DNA from: Sitta carolinensis
Lineage: Eukaryota > Chordata > Aves > Passeriformes > Sittidae
NCBI GenBank assembly: GCA_032173965.1
Contig: CM063284.1
Location: 132,733,125 to 132,797,124, forward strand
DNA length: 64,000 nt
Direction of reading: 5' to 3'
A program made the translations under genes and the position numbers. Numbering within the stretch: the stretch's first letter is position 1; each line of letters opens with the position of its first letter. Below are positions 1-11,577 of the stretch, in pieces. The notes beneath the pieces are model-generated. The model searched no databases. It saw nothing but the letters and a program-made list of their open reading frames with translations, and was not told where the DNA came from.

Positions 1-2441
1 TCTAAATTTCTGTGGTGGAAGAGCTGGGTATGTAGGAATGGGCAGAGGGGATGGCACTACAGGGAGGTGGTGGCGCCTCAGGCAGTGCTCAGTGCTTGGC
101 TGGCTGCACAAAGCTTTGCACAGGCAGCGCTTCCCTGAGTGGCTGCACGCACAGGGAAACCTGGAGTGGGACAGGCTTGGCAAGACTGTTGTTGTCTTCT
201 CCCTTACTCTCTTTTTCAAGTCTTCTGGGAAAGTTTAGGTGGCAGACTGGGTCCACCTCTTAATTTTTGGGTCAGTTGGGAACATAAGTGATGACAGTGG
301 CTGTCTCCCATACTGCTACCCAGCTGGAGGGGCATACAGGCTTTGCCTGTCTGGGCCGTGCCCCTTCCTGAAGCACCCAGCCACAGGCTTCTCCAGCACT
401 GGTTAGCTCCAGTGGAAGCTAACCACAGCACCTGCCATCTTGGCAGTGTCCTGTGCTGCTGCTGTGACAAATGCCTGTGTGCCTGGGGGGCAGGGTGCAG
501 AGGGCCCTCCTGGCTGCTCTGCAGTGCTGCTCACGTGTGATGCACCTGCCAGGTGCAGTCTCACAAAGCCACTCCCAGGGAGCTGCAGAGACTTACACCT
601 TGGTCTGCATCTGCAGCTCACCTACCTGCATGCCCTGATTGACAGACACCATCCTTTTAACAAACTGATGGAGCCTCCCTGCTTACCAAACCCAGCACCT
701 ATTCCAGCCAGGCTAGCTCTTGCTTGGCATGGAGTGTATGCAAGAGCTTTGCCATGATGTCTACTTCCAAATGCAGTGTGTGGAAAGCAAACTGTATCCA
801 CATATCCCTACATTGCCCAGAAATAGTGTGTTTCTGCAATGGAGAGGCACTGTGGAAGCTGAAGATGCAGCCATGGCCCTGGTGCAGAAGAACAGTTCTT
901 CATCTGTAGTGGTATCTACACCGGATGGTGGCCAAAGTGAACAAGAGAATGTTGTTAAATTTATGGTGTGCACCTGATCAAGAGTTTTTCAACCACAGAG
1001 TTCATGTCCTACTAGACAGCTAGAGAACAGTTTATGGAGGGTGAAGAAAGATAATCCTTTTAATTGTCTTTTAATAATTGCTAGTGTTTCATCTCTATCT
1101 AAGATATTTGACTAAGCCCCTTGGGCTCTGAGTTTCATGAGGCAACAGGTTCTGCCAGGAAGGATTCACAGTTCATGCTCCATGGGAGAGCTTCATGGGT
1201 GAGCTCATGACTTTACTCCTTGTTTTGTTCCTTCTGTTTTAAGCTGCCTCCATGAACTTCAGTGACTGCAATGTCACAGAAACAGAGCAGAGTGGGGAAA
1301 CAGAGGGAAATTAGGCATCAACTTTTTTATGCTTTTCCCCTCCTGCTCGTGCATTAGGTACGTGAATCAGCTGGACATAAAGGCTATGCTGAAGGAAAGA
1401 GAAAGGAGGTAATTGAAAATGGGATGAAATACAACATGAATTTGCTCAAAGCAGATCATGCCAAATTAACATTGTGCCCTTTTTTCTATAACATAGCTGA
1501 CCTTTTCTGGCAAGGCATATGCAATCTGCACTAAGTTGTTGAAAAAACCCAAATAACTTCTTTCTTATATTGAAGAAACATGAATTTTAATATAAGGAAA
1601 ACATTGGTAAATAGGAAGATAATGGTGGGTTATAACTGAATGACAGCAAACATGCCAAAACAAATGCTGGTGGAATACCTCCAGGACTGGACTTGGAATG
1701 GACCTTATTTAATGGCTCAATTCACAACTGTGTCACCAGAAGTGAAAAGGAGGCAATAACAAAAACTGATGACATCTTGCTGGTAACAGAAATGTCTTGA
1801 AGTGTAATAGTGGAGCAGTAGCTATGGGCTCTGGGCTGGCTGCTGTAAGGGTGAAGATGTTCAGCTCTGGGACACCACTTGCTATGAATACAGCCATTTA
1901 CCAGGGGAAGGAGATGACTGGCTGGATGTGAGTGTGCTGCACTGGAGCTGGTCCATGAGCTGCATCATGCTGCATTAGTCAGTCATAGCAGGACTGTGAG
2001 CCACGGACACACGGGAAGCATCGTTCCAGTGTGTGTAACACATATATCTGACCAGCAAAGCAAGGCCAGGTTTAATGCCCTGGTTCAGGACTCTTTTGAA
2101 TGTCATCTAGAAAGCTGTGTTTGCGTGCTTTCCCAAGGGTTTTTTTGTAGGTGCAGAGAAGAGCATCACAAACAAGCAGGGAGTGGAAAAGCTGATGTTA
2201 TGAGAGAGAGTCAAATGTCAGATTTATGTCAGCTGGCAGGATGAGGTGAAGAGGCATTTCATACTCTGGACAGAGGTGAGATAAGACCAAAGGTAAAAGA
2301 CAGAGCTGTCCACAGATGACTCCAGACCCCATATAAGCAAATGTGGTGCCCCATAGGCTTGCTTTCTAACAAGTGGAGTTAAGCAGCCTAACATGTTTTA
2401 AATAGATTGATTTATGTTTGTATTACATAGTTACCTATGAT

Positions 2442-2480
2442 AACTTACAAAGGTACCAACCAACTTACAGAGGTACCAAT
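2442..2480. repeat. 20-bp tandem duplication
   Basis: AACTTACAAAGGTACCAAC at 2442 is repeated with two mismatches at 2462 as AACTTACAGAGGTACCAAT. Confidence 0.85.
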
Positions 2481-2540
2481 CTGCCATATTTCTTCCAGGT
2501 CTTTGTGAGTTGATGTTATTTCAGATTAGGTGAGATTTCA

Positions 2541-2549
2541 ATCAGTCAG

Positions 2550-2580
<31 letters not shown>
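2541..2580. repeat. (CAGT)n/(CAAT)n microsatellite
   Basis: Two CAGT units are followed by about eight uninterrupted CAAT units, a simple tetranucleotide repeat with one point-variant phase. Confidence 0.95.
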
Positions 2581-2582
<2 letters not shown>

Positions 2583-2687
2583 GCTTACAGCTGTCCTTGC
2601 ATAAATTTGAGAAATATTTCTTTCTTACTGAAACACCCAAGTTACAGGGAGTATCACAACAGCAACGAGGAAGGATGCAATTCGTGA

Positions 2688-2733
2688 CTGATTTATAAAT
2701 CCTGTCCAGTCTGATTTATAAATTCTGTCCAGT
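2688..2733. repeat. 23-bp tandem duplication
   Basis: CTGATTTATAAATCCTGTCC at 2688 recurs at 2711 with one mismatch. Both copies continue into AGT. Confidence 0.9.
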
Positions 2734-2886
2734 CTAAATCCTGACTCTCTGGCAGTCAGCTAGTGCTGTTTCCTGGGTACCTATACCCATATGTGTGTGT
2801 TCATGTGCAAGGCTGAGAATGGTCCAGTAGATGCTGGGATGCCAGACCATCAGTAACACTGCCTTGAAGAAATAAGGAGAAGAGCA

Positions 2887-2968
2887 TTTTTTTGTACTTG
2901 CACATGCTCGTGCCAGTGCTTTGTACTGTATATTTTTTTTGTACTTGCACATGCTCATGCCAGTGCTT
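2887..2968. repeat. Direct repeat, about 35-bp unit at 47-bp period
   Basis: A T-run followed by GTACTTGCACATGCTCGTGC (2894) recurs at 2941 as GTACTTGCACATGCTCATGC. Both are followed by CAGTGCTT, with one mismatch over about 35 bases. Confidence 0.9.
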
Positions 2969-3070
2969 CTGAAGTCTCATTTTGGCCAGTGAATGCACAT
3001 ATCTTTGTGCACATAGGTGTGCATGTATGCGTATTTATATGTATAAAATGAGTTCAGGAGTGGAAAAGAG

Positions 3071-3232
3071 ATCATGGAATCATAGGATCATAGAATCACA
3101 GAATAGTTTGGATTGAAGTAGCCTCTAAAGACCATCTGTTCAAACTCCTGTGCAGAGTCAGGGGTCATCTTTCACTAGATCAGCTTGTTCAAAGCCCCAT
3201 CTAGCCTGGCCTGGAACACCTAGGTGTCTAGG
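3071..3232 (-). mobile_element. CR1 LINE fragment (3' end, reverse orientation)
   Basis: Starts with repeated AATCATAG/AATCACAG units, the reverse complement of the CR1 terminal ATTCTATG repeats. Diverged CR1 3' sequence follows (AGACCATCTGTTCAAACTCC, then CAAAGCCCCATCTAGCCTGG). The fragment is about 160 bp, 5'-truncated as is usual for CR1, and clearly old. Confidence 0.88.
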
Positions 3233-6200
3233 TTCAAATGCTGATGTACTAGTTTTGCATTATAGTGCATTTTAATTTCAAAGATGATCATGCTTCCCCT
3301 TCTGGAGAGACCACAGGGAAGATACTGTTGAAGTTAAATTATGGGCATTTGTTCAAAGATGCCCAGGAGGACATTCCTGTTCTTCCTTTGCAATGTCATT
3401 TGTCAGCCCATGACCTATCACAACCAGAAGAGTGATGGAAATCAATGTCCAAAGACCAGGGCAGGAGGGGCTGTTGTTGTAGGGGAAATTCTGCATGACT
3501 GTATTCTTGCAGGTATTAGTAAGACCTAACTTTCAAGTCAGCTTGTCAAATTCAAGATTCCTGTGACACGTGATTATACCAGCAACAAAAAATGCTCCAT
3601 TGTTTCACATAAGGAGCCTTCTTAGGCTGCATGCATACTTGGCAATTTAGTTGTGTCAGCATAACTGGCTGCAGCTGTAAATTGACAACTTGTAGCATGC
3701 ACAAAGTAGAGGTTTGGTTTTTTTTCCAGAGCTAACATCAGTTTTCTGAATTCTTTCCACGTAAATGGGAATATTCCCATTGTTCTGGTCCAACTGCCAG
3801 GTACACTTCTGTGAACACCCAGCCTCCTCTATGCTGTGCTGAAACAAAGATGAAATGTAACCAGACACTTGTCTCCATGAGATGAGCTCATATTTAATGT
3901 TCTCAAGCTGTCAGATTTCTGGAGCTATGAAGCTTCTACAATTAACAAAATAAATTTTTGTAATAGATTTAAATAGCTTATTCTAATATAGATGGGTCTT
4001 CTGTTGGTTTTGTGAGAAAGGTTTAGAGATGCCTGAAATTTCTCCTTAATAGTTCTATTTTTGGTTAGCTATCACTTGTGAAATATACAGCTTTTAATTT
4101 GAATTTTTTATCCTAGGTATTGGATTTTGTATGATTTTTAAAAAGAAAATTATTTAATTGAATTCTTGAACAATTAATTTAATATTTAAAAAATATATAT
4201 AAAAGCACATGTTTTCTTGCTCTGGGAAGGTATTGGAAACCACAGGTTCTGATACTGATGGGAAGGAAAAACAAGAAAAGGAAGCCACCTTTCCATAAAA
4301 AATAAAAAATTGCTCACATTTACTTAATTTTGGAAAAATGAAGGTCAATAAATTTTTTCCTACTCCTCTTCTTACTTGGTAACACTTCAGCTTTCTGGCT
4401 GGAAGTGTAAGCTCCAGATAAGCAGACAATTGACTGGCAGTGCCTGAGGCAGGGCAGAAGGGTTTCGTGCTGGCGCGGCCGGCGGTGCCGCCGGGAGCGG
4501 CGCTGGGCGGGGGATGCGCTGGGGAGCGGCCCGCGCCGGGCTCCACGCGGGAATGTGGTTCACAGAGCTAAAGCACTTTTCCAATAGGAGTCTTTCAGCT
4601 CGGAAGGGTATTTCCGTGTAATGGAAGTTTACGTGCACAATAAATTTGTGATATCTTTCCGTGAGATTTTAGCTAAGAAGCACAGAACGCTGCGGAGCGA
4701 AAAGATACGGTGAGATGCTATTTCTAAACTTTCTGAAGCTCTCCTCCATGAGGTGGGAGCTTATTAAGTCCATCATGACACAACTTGATAACTGCAACCT
4801 TTCTTCTAGCATTTATTAAAACGCTTCTCCCCAGATGCTCAGCCAAATAAATGCCTATTTATATAATTTTTCTGCTGCTGGAGGACTTCAAGCTGCCTCC
4901 ACACAACTCCTACGCAGACTGCAAAGAATATTTACAAGCAGTCTCTTTCACATAGGTCTTACTTAGCACATGCACAGCATTGGTTTCATTTAGTGTAGGA
5001 GGTTTCTATTTTTGTGTTAGTACCTCCCAATAGGCTTTGCTCTAGCTCATGTTACATCAGTTTTTATATATAGTGGACAGTGTAGAATGATAACAGGGAT
5101 GAAACAGTGCAAAATGGCTTCACACTTTCCATTCTAAAGGTCAAAAGGGAACACTCTGGTTTTTATCCTAATTTTTCCATGTAAGCTTCAAGTAGCACCA
5201 TAACTGGACAACTATTGAATCAGAATTAGACCATTTAGTTATTACGCTGCCTATTGCACTGACCAGGGCCATAGACCTCAGAGCTGACTGGGAACAACTT
5301 GGCCATCCATGGGATTTCTTGACACCCCAGAAAGCAGCTGGGGAGCTTTAACTACTAAGCTTGAAAGTAAATTTGCTAGAAAGGGTGTTTTCAGTGCATA
5401 AAACTTTAAATTTCCAAGAGACCCAAGATTTTTTATCTGAACCATGGATTATCAAGAAAACAGGCCATTCACTTTAGCTGTCTTTATTTGTAACATTCCC
5501 TGTCTCACTGGTCACTGGGACATATTGGGATACCATAGGCATGATGCCCACATAGCTCTCAGAAAGCTACTATGATGACAAGAGGTAATGTCCCCTGCCA
5601 GGACTTTGTGTGATGGCAGGAGTATCCAGGGTGTGTCCTGGATGTGTTTCCAGACTACAGTTTTCTGGATTCATAGCTCAGTCAGAATGGGCTTAGGTGA
5701 CAGATTTGTCCACGCTCCTGTGTATATACATGCTTTGGTTAGAACTCCCAGGGATTAGGTAGAAAATTGTCTTTCCGTGCCAGAGGAGTCTGGTCCTCTT
5801 CATAGAAGCCTCTGTGGCTTGTCAGTGTGAGATGATGCTCCTCCCATAGGAGCATGTGTACAGGCTCACTCAAGTTTTACACAAGCCACTGAATCAGTGT
5901 CAAATGTGATGATTTATGGCCATTCCTCAGTCAGCCTGGACCCCTTGAGTGGATGAGTGACCTTGAGTTAGTGGATTTTAGGCTTTCTTGCCAATTCCTT
6001 GAACTGTCTCCTAGATAAAGTTTATTGTGAGTATCTGTCTTACCAAATAGTCAGGAAAAGATGTTTAGCTAACTAAATGCAAGATATTCTCTACATTTTT
6101 TTAATGCTTGACTGAAGTAAAATATGACTTTAAAAGCATCAGTAAATACTGCAGCTTTCATGTAAACACATCAGATATACATCTGCTCTTTCTTTGTTCT

Positions 6201-9200
6201 TTACTGATAATAGAGAAGTTGTAGAAGGAAGAGTTGTACATACCTTCCACTGTGTGGGCTCCTTTCCATCTCTTCTGTAGTGATCTTTTCCTATCAGGAA
6301 GTCTTTCAGTGAGCTTCCTGTGAAAAGAGACGGGTGAATGGATCTGGAGAAGCTGGGTGCTGCTCTTGCCAGGAATTGAGGTCCTTGTGAACTGCTCATA
6401 CTTGATACTCTGTGCACCAGGGTGCAGAGGACTGTGGTGGTGTTTACAGATAGAACTGTGTCAAGAGCTGTAGTTGCCATGCAGGGATGCTAATATGTTA
6501 TTCCTCCACTGAGACTTTGGGTTCAGTCACCCAAACTAAGCAAGATGCTTGTTGTGTGATCTCTTTAAGCAGAAGTCATTTTGGGCAGAGAACATTGGTA
6601 CGAAGGCTGAAAATCCTTTCTCCTCTCTCTTCCTTACTTGTGGTGCTACATGGGTCCCAGTGACCTCTACACACAGCCTGCCTGTTCTGAACTTGTCCTG
6701 TGTCTCCTCATAGGCCTGCCTTGGGATTTTGCAGGGGGGAGACATGCAGCTCAAATCTACAGCAGGCTCCCAAAGGAAGCATGTCTGGGAACGGCAATCT
6801 ACTGCTGAAGAAGTGCTGCATAATTATACACTTCCACCTAGGCAGAAAGAAAAGTGCTAACTAGTTACCTTCCTAGGTAAAATATGTCCTACCTTAAAAA
6901 ACCCCATAAGGCTGCTTTTATTATACCTGAAAACTCTGAAAGCTCATCTAGGGAAAGGGCCAAAGGCCACCAACTCCAACACCTTGGACTCACAGATGCT
7001 ACGATAGGTGGAAAAATTCAATACTGTGTCTTGGTCCCAAGGCAGTCATTGAATTTTGAAGAAGGCAGGATAAACATTATGAAGCAGGATAATCCCCAAT
7101 GTGCTAGTGGAATGTTAGCCAGAGGCTTGGCATCCCAGAGAAATGGGTGGGGGAAGAGGATCAAGGACTAGGCAAAAAATCTCAAGCTTGTGCTTCCTAC
7201 ATCTTTTAATTTTTACCCTAAAAGTCAATACTAGATCAAAGATGGCTTTGTCTTTTGACAAATTTTTGTCAAGGCTTAGTCTTTCAGGCAGGCCATAGGC
7301 TGAAATGGACGGTGGGCACTTCCACTAAAGTACTGTAGGGCTTGTCCCCAGGGTGCTGCATGGACACAGAACCACAGCAATCCTGATCCTAGGGAGCTTG
7401 AATCCAGTCCCTAGTTCATGACCAAGCAACAACACAGAGTGTTGTGGAACAGCTAGAAAAAGCACTGACTGTGGAGAGGGCATCCATGAATGTGAAACTC
7501 AAACAACCTCTTGACCCACAATCCACCTCTAGTTCAATCCACTCCACTCCATCAGATAGAAGCCACTTGCAGCTATGCAAATAGTCCATCCTACCTGTCT
7601 TGTTGGCCTTCCCTCTGCCCGACCTAATTAGTGTGGTGAGTAAATAGAACAATGAGGTCAAATACAGGGCTAGATTTTCCTTGAAATGGTTCCAGATATG
7701 GCCAGGACGCGTGAAAATGTGGTATCCACAGAGTCTGCTCTGGGGCACCAGCTGCAACATACATCCATCCAGAGGCAGGATGAACCCCTGAAACTTTGGG
7801 CTGATGGTTAAAATAAACAAAATGCCATCTGTATTCACTGATTTATGTAACAGCCTGTATTTTCCCTGTTTGAGCTCTGAAGTCATGCTCATGCATTCCT
7901 TTGCTTCAGATGCATTTCCAGGGCAAATTACAACAGTACCTGACATGGTAGGGGCTTTTTAACACGGCATGAGGCGCCAGGTGATATTTTTGTAAGTATT
8001 AAGTCAAGACAGTCTGTTAGGGAGGCAGGCAAGCCCAGTCAAGTTCTCATATACTCACTCTATGGTATGAAGCCAAATTGAAAAGTTTTCCAAGTATTTT
8101 AATGAATGTGTTTCAGACCTTTATATTCATTTTTAATGCCTCTTTATTTTGGCAGTTCAGTGCTGTGCTACAGGAGAAGCCAAGACACCCTTCCGTGCTG
8201 CTCCAGATAAATATGCCTTAACCACAAATTAACATTTATATCTTGTACTGCTTCTGAAGCTGAAGGCCCCACGATCTGTCTGAGAATTGCTGTTTGCAGT
8301 TCCAGGTCATGATTTTGCTAAATGAAGCCCCAGCCAGCTGAGCGTCTAGCAGAAAGCACTTATTCCTCAATGCCTAGGCACTGTAGGCAACTTGAGAGAA
8401 ATGCAGGAATGGCAGCCTTGTTTGTTGGGCTTTCTTGTAGGGATTTTGGAGGCAGGCTCCACTTCTGGAGGATGGAGCTGGGTGGCAGGGTGGGGAGGGA
8501 AAAGGGTTCATCAGAGGAGCAGCTCAGAGGATGTAAGGGATACCCTGCAGATCTGCCCTACTCTGAGCACTCTGCACATGTCATCGTAGCCCCAGTGGAG
8601 AGTGCTGCATTGCATCCCTGGCCTCTGCTTGCTTGGCTGTGTAAATCTCCCTTCTTTACTCCTGTGGTTTACTTTTGATGAAAGGCATGAGAAGTATTCA
8701 GTATTCTTGAAGGTGGAAGATGCCCATAAAACACTGGTTTGATTCTTTCAGAATTTTTTTTCCAGATCCCCTTTGGGGGTGAACTTTAAAATTGGGATTG
8801 ACATTTCTATTTCTCTGTAAAAGAGCCTGTTCTAGTCCAGGCCTTAAATCACTCCCTTTTTACCTAGAAAGCAATAAGGATATAACATCTGCTGCCCCAG
8901 AATGTCCTCAAGCCAGAGCCTGAGACATTATTTCAACAAGTTCTTCCTACAGATACAGGCCAGGCTTGAACCACAGGCATTCTGTTAAGTCATCCTTTAC
9001 TTTGCCAAGATTAGGAGATTTCCAATTCTAAATAAAGTGAAACACATGAATGAAACTAGAGTGCAAAATAAGTGTTAATATTTTCATTGCCCTTTTCATT
9101 TCATTACTCTTTAACAGCCTTATGAAAGAAAATGCCTTTTCTGTCCTCCTTCCTTTTTGATGTTTTTGCTTTTTCAGAAGATTTAGGGTGATCTAAATAT

Positions 9201-9823
9201 AGTGAAATATATCAATGTCTCCTCCATCAAGTGTGTTCAGCTGTGATTCAAGTGTGGTTTTGCACCACTGCCTTCTAAATGTGCAAACACATTACTAGGC
9301 TTGCACAACTTCCCTGTGCATGTACCCATGAATGAAGTCAGCAAGAGCAAACCAGGCACAAAGACCTGGCTTTGTAGGACATCTTGGCTCAGACGAAAAT
9401 TTAATCCTTTGCACCTTCCTATGTTGGTGCAAAGCCCTCTATGGGGTACAACCACCTCCAACCCCACTTCTGAAAATAACTAGTGCTGTTGCATGGTACT
9501 TACTGGCAGAGTAAGAGCTTAGATTCATTCTTGTAAAAAATAATGTTCATGTGTGAATCCTCTATTTTTGTTGTTGCAATACTCACTTGCTTAAGCTGTT
9601 CCTTCATCCAAATTTCAGATCTCATCAGCTGATGATTATTAGAGTCAGCAATTAGAGTCTGACAGAGAGCAATTCCTAAAGCATTTGAACTTGTTTCTCA
9701 ACAGCCCTTGTTGAGGTCAGCTCCTAGTCAATCCCAGTACAGACATCTTTAGACCCTTGTCATTGCTCTGGCAGATGGTCCTGGAGCTGACCCAAACTGA
9801 CCACAGGGCTATCCCACACCATA

Positions 9824-9824
<1 letters not shown>
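3233..9824. other. Intergenic, no gene recognised
   Basis: AT-rich DNA apart from the CpG-dense spot at 4463-4555. A 176-codon open frame on the minus strand (7416-7946) has no recognisable domain or splice-linked partner and is not called. Confidence 0.8.
4463..4555. promoter_or_regulatory. Isolated CpG-dense spot
   Basis: About 17 CpG dinucleotides in roughly 90 bases, surrounded on both sides by AT-rich, CpG-poor DNA. It could be a small unmethylated element, the promoter of a non-coding RNA, or a GC-rich insertion. Open frames on the minus strand across it (4154-4546, 4387-4638) are Ala/Pro-rich from composition and have no recognisable product. Confidence 0.4.
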
Positions 9825-9856
<32 letters not shown>

Positions 9857-9899
9857 AGGAGGGAGGGCAGGCAGGAAGGAAGTGTCGGAGGGAGGGAGG

Positions 9900-9931
<32 letters not shown>

Positions 9932-9950
9932 CAAGAAGGAAGGAAGGGAT
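9825..9950. repeat. Compound tetranucleotide repeat (GGCT)n (GGAG)n (GGCA)n (AAGG)n
   Basis: About 125 bases of successive GGCT, GGCA, GGAG and AAGG/GAAG units. The strand asymmetry is strong, with G far exceeding C. Open frames across it on both strands are repeat artefacts. Confidence 0.95.
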
Positions 9951-11390
9951 GGAGACATTCAGAGTGATGCCATTTATCTTCCCAAGTCACCATTATGTGT
10001 GATGGATTGCTGTTTTCCTGGGGGTGGCTGAAGTCCTGCCTGCCCCTGGGGAGTGGCGAATGAACACGTTGTTTTGCTTTGTTTGCAGATGGGCCTTTTG
10101 CTTTGCATATAGTTGTCCCAATCCATGAGTATACCCAATTTTACCCTTCCAAATCTCTCCCGTATCCCATGGAGGGTGAATGAGTGGGTGTGTGGCTGTT
10201 AGTTGCTGTCTGGATTTAAACCACAGCAGGTCTCCAGACAGTGCATGTGAAACTGGCTCAGGCTTTTCTGCATGGTGCTTGTAAGACCAATCAAGAACTC
10301 CTTGAAAATGCTTTCCATTCTTCACTTTCTTGCTTGCATTTGCCAGCTGTTTAATTTCTCTGGTCTAAGAAACTTGGGAGTTTGCAGGGTTTTGTGCACA
10401 GCTACAAACCCAGAACAGGAAGAAAGACAAGCTGTTGTTGAGGACAACCTCCTCTTGTACCTACAAACTGTAGATTCTGTCACTATCCATGCTCTCTCCT
10501 GAATGCCAAACCCTAATTATTACCTGCAATCAGTCCTACAGGAGTGCAACAATCAGAATTAACCTGAATCTTGTAAATGTCATATTGTGCCTTGAATAAT
10601 CTGTGTTTGCTAAATCCGTGTTAAATCCCCAGATAGATTCAAGCTGTCTTTTGATTGAGGACTAGATGCCGTAGCAGTAAGCAGCCTGTTTGGCAGCACA
10701 ACCTCTGCAGGAAGCAAACGCTTTTCTCCTATGCATGAGATTCTCAGCATGGTAGAAAAATTAATTTTCCTTATTTGTGTGTCACATGCCAAAATTTAGG
10801 TGACTGCAAAGGTTGGGTTCCCCTGCTTCTTGCACTTGCATGGATTAGAGGTTCCTTTTCAATGACAGCTGCGTACACTTTGCACAGTACCCCAGCCCAG
10901 TGAAAATATGGAGTATGCCCAAATACTGCCATTGATAACCCATCTATTCCCATTGTGTTACTATGTGCTTGATTTATAACTCCCTAAATTAAACCATGCT
11001 CTGGCTTGCCCTTCCTCTGGGGTCACCAGTGGTGCTCCAGACCCAAGTACACATATGCCCCACAGAGAGCAGTGAAATTATTCTCATAACTTCTGGTGTC
11101 AAAGTGGTATTGCTAGGGCTTTCAAAGCAGGCACAAGAACACATCAGCTGGGCAGTGTCAGGAGCGGGGCCCCAGCACGGACATGCAATAAGAGTTCACA
11201 CAATCTGGGGTCAAGCCAAAACTCCTCCAGGTGGGGCCTGTGCAGGGCCTGGGGGTGGCCTGAGTAGGGGTCCCGTGGCAGAGGTATATCACCCAGCCAG
11301 TCTTTAAAGAACAATTTTCAAGGCATTGGGGTTTTTTAAGTGCAAAAGGAAAAGCCAGCCCCATTTCTCTTGAGTGATGTCTCTCCATCC

Positions 11391-11440
11391 TGTCCTAGGG
11401 TCTCTGTCTTTGTCCTAGGGTCACTGTCTTTGTCAAATGT
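11391..11440. repeat. 20-bp tandem duplication
   Basis: TGTCCTAGGGTCTCTGTCTT at 11391 is repeated at 11411 with one mismatch. A third partial start (TGTC) is at 11431. Confidence 0.8.
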
Positions 11441-11520
11441 TCACTGCTGACCAAAACCACTGTAGTTCCATCACTGCTGTAAATCCAGGTTTCTAAGAGA
11501 AACAGCTTATGCAGTCATGT

Positions 11521-11577
11521 GTGAGTCTGCGTGTGTGTGCATACATGTGTGGGTGTGTATGTCTGTGTGTCTGGCTG
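11521..11577. repeat. Degenerate (TG)n microsatellite
   Basis: TG-rich run with interruptions (GTGTGTGTGCATACATGTGT and similar), an imperfect dinucleotide repeat. Confidence 0.8.

Larger units (their letters stand above)
1..3070. other. Intergenic, no gene recognised
   Basis: Unique-looking sequence. The first 1 kb is slightly GC-richer with several overlapping short open frames on both strands, none with recognisable homology. Short tandem duplications cluster at 2442-2968. Confidence 0.8.

Noticed and set aside
7416..7946. 176-codon minus-strand open frame
   Set aside because: No recognisable family, no clear start context, and the sequence reads as ordinary intergenic DNA. Length alone in a 64-kb window is not evidence.
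9825..9950. CRISPR-like periodicity
   Set aside because: It is a simple tetranucleotide microsatellite with no spacers, in a eukaryotic genome.
9760..10002. Repetitive protein-like frames rich in Gly-Trp-Leu-Ala or Pro-Ser-Cys-Leu
   Set aside because: They are translations of the tetranucleotide repeat.
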